Below, piece after piece: positions 47,948 through 58,500 of a stretch of DNA of 64,000 nucleotides; within the stretch, counting starts at the first letter, position 1, and every line of letters starts with the position of its first letter. Origin of the DNA: Mactra quadrangularis (Eukaryota > Mollusca > Bivalvia > Venerida > Mactridae); assembly GCA_025267735.1 (NCBI GenBank), contig CM046308.1:39173267-39237266 (forward strand). The letters are read 5' to 3'. A program made the translations under genes and the position numbers. The notes under the pieces are model-generated. The model was not told the origin of the DNA and made no database searches. It saw only the letters and a program-made list of their open reading frames with translations.

Positions 47948-48341
47948 CAACATCGTTACAATGTCATCAACACCGTTACACCCATGTCAACACCGTTACA
48001 CTAACAAAACATGTTATTTATTATTGAATTACTATGCATATTTTAGGAAAATTAATTTAATCATAAAGTTTTTTTCACTGTTTGTTCTTTAAGTGCATAA
48101 TATGGTTGTTATAAGTCTAGAAAGGATCTTTTTAAAAATTTACAACTTTGAAAATATACATAATTAGAATATTAACACCGTTACGTTTTCTTTTCTTTTA
48201 ATATTGACATTTCACATGGATATATTATGCCTAGAGATTCATTATATGGTAACATAATATAAACATGTTTAAAAAATAAATGTTTTACACAGTATGAATT
48301 TGAAAATTGGTTGCAAACAGTTTTTGTCCGTAACGGTGTTG
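47948..48341. repeat. Right subterminal motif cluster, copy 2
   Basis: The same five motif positions as in copy 1, shifted by 13454 bp. Confidence 0.8.
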
Positions 48342-48512
48342 ATATTGCTTGTTTTGGCTTGGTGTAGAAAAAGTGTCATAATGTACATAATAATCAAGTA
48401 TTATCCTGCACAGCTTATTTTTCACAACCTTCAGATGTTTGGGCAGGTAGCAAACTATTATATAAAGTCCGTTTTTAATGTTTTTATTTTACTGTCTAAA
48501 AATCTAAATCAT

Positions 48513-48533
48513 ACCCTAATCAAATATTCACCC
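48513..48533 (-). repeat. Right terminal inverted repeat, copy 2
   Basis: Exact reverse complement of 43433-43453, followed by ATATAGC. Confidence 0.95.
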
Positions 48534-49082
48534 ATATAGCTGATTGTAGAAATGTTGTGTAGCAAACACCACAACTAATCATGAACAAAATAAAATGAAC
48601 TAAAATTTGCATAAAAGTTCTGATGGAATAGACTTTATGGAATAGAGTTCTGATGGAATAGAGCAACGTTTACAGTTAGCAACAATGTAGTTTACAAAAT
48701 TAAATGAATAAAGTCAACCAAATTATATATATTATATATATATAAACATAATTTTAATGCTACAACACACACAAGTGTCATACTGGTACATAAATGCATA
48801 GTTAAGCAGTAAATTTGCACAAGTCAGGCATGACCACAGCAGTTGATTTACCAAATAAAAAGATGAAGTCAAACATAAGTTGTATTTGTTATGTTTAAAA
48901 TATTTAACGAGAATAATGTGACCAGCATATTTATCATTGCAGTCACACCTTCTGTAGACCTGTATGAGACTATAGGTGGTTGTTCTATCATGTACAGTTA
49001 TGATATCCATGCACATATCAACATCAGAACTAAGGATAACTGTAATATATGGTAAAAATGTCTTAATTAGAATAGCATGAGT

Positions 49083-49509
49083 AGGGCTGTGGATCATTGA
49101 GCAAGTGGTGATCTAATTGGAAACACGATTCATGTGTAGCGATTCACAAATCGAACCACCAATACTTGTTAATGAAGGCATTAAGGAATTCATGTAATAA
49201 CAAAAATAAGTGAAGAATTACAGAAGCTTTAACATATGGAAAACCATGTACTCTAAACATTCTTATTATGATTGTTTAATTTCCAATTTATTCTGTAGTC
49301 GAGTAGTGTACATAGTACGTAAATAAAAGTTTTGAGTTTTCATTTGTAGTGCTGCTTGTTATCAGTGATAATTAAGCTGAAAATGCTCTTTAATGTTTTG
49401 CTAAAAATAGATCGCGATCCGACGATTTCAGACGTTATGAGTATTTGTACTCGATTTTCTGGTCAGAATAGCGAATATCGGAGTACTCAGATACTCTCAG
49501 CATCCCTAA
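49083..49509. mobile_element. hAT-like MITE, family 1, copy B (427 bp)
   Basis: Starts AGGGCTGTGGATCATTGAGC, same body as 9864-10281; 8-bp flanks GCATGAGT and GCACGAGT (7 of 8 match). Confidence 0.75.
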
Positions 49510-49775
49510 GCACGAGTGCATATATTTATAATTATTGTAGTCACACTTTCAGAGAACCAGTAGGTGACTACAGATTGTTGTTCTATTATACATATCAATG
49601 TAAAACAAGAGAATAATCGTTATCCATTGTACAAAGCTTATCGAGCATAGTAAATCAAGTATCGGACTATTCTATTACTTCATTACATACATAAATACCA
49701 TTACAATATACATGTTTAAAATTGCATATCTCTTTACAGTTACATACAAAAAAATAAATCTGTGAGCTAATGCTT

Positions 49776-50022
49776 ACTAGTGATACCCCCGCAAAAATCT
49801 AAAAATATGCGACAAACAGGAAGTAGATGAGCAAGGAGCATGAAATCGCTTTACACCACATGGGACTATGGGATGAAGCAATATGCAAAGTATTAGGCTG
49901 CTGCATGTTATAGTTGCTGAGAAAACTGCGACGGAAATTTTGTAACGGACGGACGGATGAATGCACGGACGGACAAGGGTAAAACAGTATACCCCCCTCT
50001 TCTTCGAAGCGGGGCTATAATG
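49776..50022. mobile_element. Candidate inverted-repeat element with ATACCCCCGC ends
   Basis: GATACCCCCGCAAA at the left pairs with GCGGGGCTATAAT at the right; interior has GGACGGACGG repeats. A hairpin made of similar ends lies at 7438-7467. Confidence 0.5.
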
Positions 50023-50217
50023 ATGAGCAATACACATGATGAAGTATTTTGCTATAAATTTATAAACAAATGTTGAATATAAAAAACTAAACTCTAATAA
50101 TTGAGAAATTAAATAAAGCATATATAAAACAATATTACACCTTGGAATATAAATACAAAGCCATTCGAAAGTTCTTGGACTAAAACTCTGACCTTAGGAT
50201 ATACTGATACACATTTA

Positions 50218-50422
50218 GGCCACAACAAGTTGATCATGTGTTCTACGGATTTTTCTGTGAAGAGAAGTCTTTTTAAAAAGTCTTTATTTATCAGTTGCTT
50301 TATATAGCAGTTTGACCAAATTTTTATGAGCGAGGAAGGAAATAAAAATATTTTTTTGGTAAAATCCTTCAAAATGCAGGTGCTAGCAAATCCATAGAAC
50401 ATATGATTTACTTGTTGTGGCC
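50218..50422. mobile_element. Tourist-like MITE, copy B (205 bp)
   Basis: Same ends and body as 11850-12064; target duplication TTA on both sides (50215-50217, 50423-50425). Confidence 0.8.
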
Positions 50423-50425
50423 TTA

Positions 50426-52543
50426 TCTATAGAAAAATGAAATTTTCATCGTTTGAAATGTTGAATTCAACGAAAAGTACTTTCTCTTGGTTAAAAGCTC
50501 ACTTATAGGTGGCACAAGTGTAGCACAAGTTTTTGAGCTAAACCAATGTAGCAGTTTGGTCATTCCTTGGGACATTAAATGTTAAACATCTGCAGTTTTA
50601 TTTATTTTTTGATTGATTTTATGAGAATGGGTTGTAGTCCCAATGAAAATTTTTGTAGCATAAGAGGTCTATTGAATGATTCGCTTCAAGCTAGCAAATC
50701 CAAGATGGCAACTTTCTCAAACAAAAAGTTCAGAATGGTAACAAATGAGAAATATTTAAATTGATTATCACCATGATTATTCTATTTTACACTTTCAAGA
50801 AGTATATGCATTAAATAAAACATATATCGGTATTCTTGAAAAGAAACACGTTCCCACAGGGGGCAGCCATTTTGAAATAAGAAGAAGAGTTCTGAATGAA
50901 CAGCTAGCAAGAAAAAGCTTGCTATGTATCGCTAGCTAGCAATTCAATTTGCTTGATCATGGCAAACTGATCCATTGAAAATGGCTACATAGCCCTAGCT
51001 AGCGATCACCTTGTAGAACGTGCCCTTAATGTCTCCGAATTTTACTTGTCCAAGAACTTTTTGAGGCATTGTATAACATATAATTAAGACGAAAAATGCT
51101 GATACAGCACAATATAGTTTCAGTGGCAGGGCTCGGCATGGGGTTAGCAAGAGAGACATGTGTAGTAAAAATAAAAATTATATAAAAAAACAACAACAAT
51201 TTATATTAAAATTGTGACAAATATCCTAAGGGACTTTAAATGTTGTGACAAATTTCACTTTATATCTATGTTCCAGCATTCAATGAAAAACTACCACAAA
51301 GTTTGCTAGTTTAAGCATTTTTTTTCAAAAGTGAAGAATTGTTTCAGGTTTGATTTGGTACATATATTTAAAATCTAACAGATAGTCATAATGAACTTCT
51401 TTATTAGTACTATAGTCTGACAAAATTATCCTGAGCTTGAACTACCTTATTATAATAATAATAATTTCACGCTTCACTTACATTAAATTGTGAGTTTTCG
51501 TATGCGTGATTATACATGTGTTTATAACAATCTATGTGAATATAAATCAATTTTGAAAGCATGGCATGTTATTTTACTTTTAATTTTGGAATCATTTGTT
51601 TATGAAGAAAAAAGTAAGTTTGCAATAACGTGACACTGTTTTTAAGTATTTATTTTTATGAAAACAAAATTAATTAATCAGTGCGTGTATTTGGCCAAAA
51701 ATTTCCGATAAAGCACAATTTACAAACGAAGACAAAAATAGACAGTTAATACTGACTTCAATAATATTATATTCTTGCATAAAGGTCAAGCTCAGGTTAA
51801 TATTGTCGGACTATACCAACAACATTCTATGAAGTGAATTGGGCAGAGCCTCGATATTAAAGATCGTTCAATCTATATTTTGGTTTGGGCAATTTCTTAC
51901 TGCTGTTAAACATTTTGTTTGGGCAAGTGAAATATAAAGCTGGTAGTTTAACCAGGCAACCTCCTTTAAAAATTAATGTCGAGCCCAGCTGGTTTTAATT
52001 TATAATGAATATATGAGATGCGACAAGTCACAGCTGTTCAGAATCACCATATCGCATACTTAGCACAAAACGGTCGTAACTCACTTTTTTTTTAAATTTA
52101 ACTCCCTCTTTTTTTAATTTGAGTTTCGACCATTTTGTGCTAAGCCCCCAGTATAATACATTCATACAGAGCAAGTAGATGCCAAAAATGCTAAACTTTG
52201 AACAGCAATGCCAACTAACTGAAAAATGTTTCCAGAAAAACATAAACTCTAAGACTTACATCCTTGGAAGTATGAAACACATGGCGATATTTCAATATTC
52301 TAAAAAGTTAATAAAAGAACTGAACACATCATTTCATTTTGTTTAAAAAATACGAACAATTTAATGTAAAAAAATTAACAACAGGATATAAGCAACATTA
52401 AAAAGAGTTCTTGGAATGACATTAACAATACAAATGAACACAATCTTCTAAACAATAAAACTAAAACCAAAATGATCTTTTAGTTATAAAAACCCAATGG
52501 TTAGGTTCCTATACAATGTGTTGCTATGGCATTAAAGCCAATT
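50426..52543. other. No gene recognised
   Basis: AT-rich; short CTAGCTAGC-type palindromes near 50930-51005. No coding signal. Confidence 0.4.
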
Positions 52544-52904
52544 AGGGACTTTTGTCAGTTATCTTCCCCTGATAAAATCTGAAGCAATTCAATTGGTAAG
52601 TAGGTCCTTACAGTTGGAATCCTCGGATATCATCATTGAATTCCTATGTAAGGTTAATAAAATATTTCATCTAAAATCGTTCTTGTTAATGAAGATATTA
52701 ACAGAAGTGATGAAATTTTGATAGTTCTTTTCCCTAAAAATACTTAGCTTGAATTTGAAACAAATTAAATGATTTACAAAAAAGTTATTTGAGATTAATT
52801 TTGGCAAATTGACATTGAAAAGTAAGGGTAATATCCGAGTAATCCAACTAATTGGACCTACCTATTTGAAGAGTATATAAGGGGAAATAACTGACTAAAG
52901 TCCT
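52544..52904. mobile_element. MITE GGACTTTAGTCAGTTAT, copy B
   Basis: About 361 bp; ends AGGGACTTTTGTCAGTTATC and GAAATAACTGACTAAAGTCC, body as in copy A. Confidence 0.65.
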
Positions 52905-53329
52905 CTATTAAAAAAGCCAACCAAAAAAGAGAGAAATAGACGAAGACTGAATTGAAATAATGTTAACAAATCAACAAGCCTAATTTTTTTTATAGTAACC
53001 ATGACTTGTCAGTGATGGGAAAATTGAAACAAACAGTACACATGCCAATACTATTAATGTGTTGTTTTAAGGCGCATCAACAGCTTTGGTCATTTAGCGC
53101 AACATATGCCTATACAGTAGACAATTTCAAATAACAGAGTAAAGTCGCAAGCTTGCGTATTATAATAGCAAGTACTAAAAAAAATTACTGATGATTATTT
53201 CAATCTAATTATTATGCGAATAAATTATGGAGGGATATTATATATCATTAATATTTATCAAAAATGAGATGAATATTATAATTATTCTACATAATAATGA
53301 TGATTATATATGCAAGATGAAGGTCAACT
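52905..53329. other. No gene recognised
   Basis: AT-rich, nothing identified. Confidence 0.4.
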
Positions 53330-53690
53330 TTAATATACGAAGGTCAAAGTTCATCATCCCATTAAAATTACTACATTAAATACAAAGTTCAACTATATTA
53401 ATATTCTAATTTATGCGAGTAAGTATGCTACATGTACACATATATTATAATTTATGCGAGTCATAGTTCAACTATACTCTGATTTTTGCAACTACATGTA
53501 TATTCAAATTTATGCAAATTAAGCTATTTTCTAATTTATGTGAGTCAAAGTTCAACTATTTCTAATTTATGTGATTCTAAGTTCAACTATTTTCTAATTT
53601 ATGCAAGTCAGAGTTCAGTATTTTTTATTTTTGTAAGTCAAAGTTACTATAATTATTCTAATTTATGTGAGTCAAAAGTCAGCTATCAAT
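53330..53690. repeat. Degenerate 30-35 bp tandem repeat
   Basis: Recurrent TTCTAATTTATGTGAGTCAA and GTTCAACTATT words with irregular spacing. Confidence 0.6.
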
Positions 53691-54188
53691 GACATTACTG
53701 CATATAAAATTGAAAGTAGAGGAAAATATGTCACTTTTAGTTTTAGATTGAAATTCAATTTCACTGATGAGCTCATAAATGAGAAAACATATTTTTCAAA
53801 AAGTGGCACAGCCACTAGGGAAATATCAACACTTGGCTAGCAAATTGAAATATTTCATAATGAATTTTAGTTCTAAATTGACAAAAATCTTGTTTTTTTT
53901 TTCATTCTTTTTGTGCAGTTCTGGCTTACCAAACTCTATAAGCCACTTTTTAAACAACTTAAATCTGATGCAGCATTGACAGTTTACACGGGGTTTCGTT
54001 GAAGACTTAAAGCTAGTTTAATGGAGTTTTATGATGTCATTTCGACTTTTTGTATTTTCACCACATATTTTCATTAAATAATATCCCGTTTCATATTTTA
54101 AGCAAGCAATGAAACATATTATTGCTTTGTACACAAGCTGTTACAGTATAGCTATTAATCTTCGATAATAATTATACATTACTAACAT

Positions 54189-54437
54189 AGGTGGATCTAG
54201 CCGGGGGGGGGGGGGGAGGGGGTCAGGGGGTCCTGACCACCCTAAAATTTCCAAAATGTACCCATTCATGAGTGTATTTGTCTCCTCTGCGTTTAACACA
54301 GATCTTATAGATATGTAGTTTTTATTATCAATATGTTATGTTATTCTGCAAATAGTGTACATGTATAATTTGGTTGTGGCATGAAAGTTTGGCCCCCCCC
54401 CCCCCCCTATAAAAAAAAGATTCTGGATCCGCCCCTG
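54189..54437 (-). mobile_element. hAT-like MITE with CAGGGGCGGATCCAG end (249 bp)
   Basis: Minus strand begins CAGGGGCGGATCCAGAATC; the opposite end is AGGTGGATCTAGCC. Flanks ACTAACAT and ACTAATTT match at 6 of 8. Contains long G and C runs (54206-54215, 54392-54406). Confidence 0.65.
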
Positions 54438-55059
54438 ACTAATTTGTATTTTATTTGTTCAATTACAATTTTAAACAGCTAAACTGACTTTGCAATGTGA
54501 TTAGACTATATCCAGAATTCAAATATTTGGGATCTTCCCAGGGGTACAAACAAACTTTCACCGTCACAATGAAAACATGTGTACAAAGAACAATAGGATT
54601 TAATCCATATTTCATGCTTTTCACTAATACATGTACTAAGAAGAAAACTTTGTTTGTACTGTCTGTGCACAGACAGAAAAACCCATATACATAATTATAT
54701 TGATGTTCCAAATTAGGTCTATTCCTTTATGTCTGTGATGTCATATTTATGGTACATAGTAATATGATTTAGATGCCAGGCACAAGTACATCAACACAAC
54801 TCATGGCTAGTCTACACGCCCGGGAACCATTGCTACCAAGAAACAATATCAAAGTCCAATGTACTCATGCTCATGGTGTCTCATCTTGTAAACCTAGATG
54901 CTTAAGAGCAACGATATATTCTGTGATCTGCACTTTTCACAAATAACTTAAAACATACTTAAGAAAGTGTAGACCCTACCCATACGGGTGAGAACTACCC
55001 AATTTGGGTGACAAGAGGCAATAACAAGAACACTGCCAACACGCCTTACCAGGCAATAA

Positions 55060-55235
55060 TAAATGCCCTTATCGGTTGCTATGGCAATGATAATTTACCC
55101 TGATGGGTTGCCATGGCAATGGTAAATTGCCCTTATGGGTTGCCATGGCAATGGTAAATTGCCCTTATGGGTTGCCATGGCAATGATAAATTGCCCTTAT
55201 GGGTTGCCATGGCAATGGTAAATTGCCAATATAGG
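55060..55235. repeat. 32-33 bp tandem repeat with TTGCCATGGCAA palindrome
   Basis: Five to six units of TGCCCTTATGGGTTGCCATG followed by GCAATGGTAAAT; each contains the perfect 12-bp palindrome TTGCCATGGCAA. Confidence 0.8.
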
Positions 55236-55440
55236 TTGCCAGAATGATGATCAATTTGCACTTATGATCAATTGCTCATGCCGTCTTCTGGGCTGTGACA
55301 AAATGCCCATGTGGGCAACTTCTGGGCTAGGATTGATTGCATATGTGGGCGACTTCCGGGTTATGATCAAATGCCTAAGTGGGCAACTTCAGGACTACAA
55401 TCAATTGTCCTAGAGGGCAATTAGTGGCCATGATAAGTAC
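55236..55440. repeat. About 42-bp degenerate tandem repeat
   Basis: Four to five units around ATGCCCATGTGGGCAACTTC and GATTGATTGC, directly following the 32-bp array. Confidence 0.6.
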
Positions 55441-55574
55441 ACTTAATATAAGTATATCTTAGATAATTCCAACAGTTTGTGAAGGCTTTATGGTGGTGTC
55501 ATCTTCAAATAAGACTTTAGTATACACAGTGAGTGTTTATAGGTATCCTTTAATACTAAGTCTAACGTCCATTG

Positions 55575-58500
55575 TTATCCATCTAAATATTCTACATAAT
55601 TTTCCGGTATCAGTCCCTTTTTACCGTTTAAAGATCCTTCCAACCAACCTGGCTCCTTTGACGGTTTTACTGCAATAGAAAAAAAAACATGATTTGAGTC
55701 TTACAAAAGAAGAGCAAAATTGTAATTGGTTCGGCAAAAAACTAGTCAAAATCCTATTTATCTACATGTACATTAAAGTTCAGCCATTAGGACTATCAGA
55801 ATGGATGGATCTTACACATCTGGGATTGAAAAACTTCTAAATCACAATTTTTTGGGAAACAGACTAGGTACAAAATTGATAGGGTACAAAATTAATGATA
55901 GCAAGTATGTTTGTGAGAAACACAATAATCTATTTTACTACTTCTTGTAGTGCTGTAATTATTAAATTGCAAACTTCAGCAAAACACACCAAGTTGTAAG
56001 TTGTTCTATTTTCTCCAAAAAGTAGTGAGGGCATTTATTAGGGGATGTCGAAAGTTGTTATATTTTCCAAAAAAAGTAGTGAGGGCATTTATTAGGGGAT
56101 GTTGATAGATGTTCTATTTTCCGAAAAAAGTAGTGAGGGTATTTATTAGGGGATGTTGAAAGTTGTTCTATTTTCCGAAAAAAAGTTGTGGGGGCATTTA
56201 TTAGGGGACATCGTCAGTTATTCCATTTTCCAAAAAAAGTAGTGGGGGCATTTATTAGGAGATGGGCACTTAAAAGAGGATTTACGTTATTTTAATTTAT
56301 CAGTACACTAGGCATTTCCTATAAAACTTACCATTCTTTATAATCTCATTTGGTTCAAAAGATAATTCTGATGCATTTTCTGCTTCACAATGATATAAGG
56401 TCCGTACTGTACGTAATCTGCAGAAATAGAATAATACATGCAATAGGAGCAAAGACAAGTGAAGGAACATCACTATGCATTAAGCCATATCTCATCAAAA
56501 CAAGATTGAAAATTCCCTGCTTGCATAGCCCCCCCCCCTCTACTTGCTTATTTTACCTTGGGCAAGCTCACAATATGGGTCACATTTAGGTGACCTTTGC
56601 AATAATTTTCATGTCACAACTAACAGTAAATTGTCCAATCACAGCCTGTAAATAACTTTTAAATTTGCTTGGAAACTCAATACAGAATAGAATTCGGAAA
56701 TTCTAATACTATTGAAAGTGTTTAGTCTAGATAAAAGCTATGCATTGATTGGTCATCTGCATGTGACCCCTTGTGCAATGTTGAAGATCCTATAACAGTA
56801 GTCTTTAAGATTTCTGTTTATGGAGATCATCAAGCCGACATTGGAAAAAGATACTCTGTCAACAACATGTAGCTAAACCCAGATTTTAAATCTCTTGAAG
56901 GGGGTACGGGTTCGAATCCTATCCATGGAGGTTATACCCTTCCAAGAAAATTGATAATAATGTCAATTTTCCTCCATTAATAAGGTATATGGAGAAGTTT
57001 TCGGTCTTGTGAAAGGGTAGGTGAGTACTGGTTATAGACAAGAGTCCAGGAAAGCTAGGTTAGGTGTGTTGGACTCCGTAAAATAACCAAAATGTGTTGA
57101 AATAGTGCTTAACCCAGTAAATAAATAACATGTAGCTAAGCTGAGGTTGATGAAAGTCACAAGTCAATTATTAATGCAAGAAACTTAAATCAAGAGTAAC
57201 ATCTAAGTAACGTCTCTGCCAAATTTTGACAACGTGATGTAAAAAAGGTGTGAGAAAACATATCAAGAACAGCAACAGTCAAAAGACACAGGCCTACCAA
57301 AAAAAGCAGAGGGAGATTTTTTAAGATTTTTGAACTTTTGTAATTAAAAGGATGCCACAGCTTTGATGCAAAAAAGTATTTTTGAAAAAGATTCTGACCA
57401 TCATAGAGGATCTTATAAGAAATGTTAAAGGTATTCATTCACAGATTTCAACTTTAATATTTACTTTTCTAAAACTATCAAAATTGTTTGGAAACATTTT
57501 TGGAAGCAGACAAGTAATGTTCTGAAAATGCCAATTTTAGTGCAAGTTGACATATAACATCAAATGATGGTGTTTCATGTAGTAAAAATCTACCCCATAT
57601 GTAACGGTATAGATATTTAAGTGCATTTTTGTAACTTTTATTGCATTTTTTTTGCAACCTATAAGTCAGTTTGTCTTATAATATTTAGAATTAATGTTTT
57701 GACACAATTACAGACACTGAATAATATTCTGAAAATACCCAAACGGAACTTTCCAAGAATCAAATAACCATTAAAGAGTAAAAAGCTGACGAGGGGTAAC
57801 AACAAACATCCTCATCACAAAGAATAGTAAGATTGAATTTTTTATTGCATGCTTTCAGGGAAAATAACTTTGTTCCACACTGATGATACCTGTAAAAACA
57901 AAACTTCACATAGAAAACCCAATAACATGAATTCCAAGGATCAGAACGGAATACTCCCAGTTGGGGAAGTAAGGTGATTCCCCCTTTAGTGTTCCCAAAT
58001 TTGGTAGCATTGAAGAGGAATCACCTAACTCCTTGAACAGGAAGTATTTTCCACTGACTATGGACTTAAGCTTACCAAGAGCAAGCTTACCAAGCCACCC
58101 CACTGGCTCGGTTGGAGTTGTTGGTTTGATTTCAGGGTGAGCATACTTTTGTGGAGCTTGGTCATGAAATCATTTCTAAGGCCATTCTCCCTTGTACCAA
58201 TGCTTCTCAATAAAGTAAGGCAGTTGTCAGTCACTGACGAAAGTATGTGCCAAGAAGTTGGTTAACAGCTAAATCCAGAGATTTAGCCTTTCCAGAAACA
58301 GTGAGTAGATTGACTGACAGTGATTACATGACCTATACAATATGTTGTTCCAGGGTTTACCCCAACAAACAAACAGATAAGCTTACCAAAAGCATTCAGA
58401 GCCTAATTCAACCTATATTTAAAACATTAGCACAAACCTTTTATGTGGCACATTGTTGCTATTTACAGTGCCCCCTAAATTCCCAGACACGCTTCCTGTC

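Larger units (their letters stand above)
43433..48533 (+). mobile_element. Autonomous DNA transposon, copy 2 (5101 bp)
   Basis: Same length, same 21-bp terminal inverted repeats (43433-43453 and 48513-48533) and same ORF as the copy at 29979-35079. Here the immediate flanks match: ATAT before the left end and ATAT after the right end, consistent with a 4-bp target duplication, or with insertion into a TATA-like site. A degenerate MITE (42996-43365) ends 67 bp to its left. The apparent identity of the two copies implies very recent transposition or, less likely, an assembly duplication. Confidence 0.93.

Noticed and set aside
29979..48533. Segmental duplication of a host gene
   Set aside because: Homology stops exactly at the inverted terminal repeats and the flanks differ, so transposition fits better.
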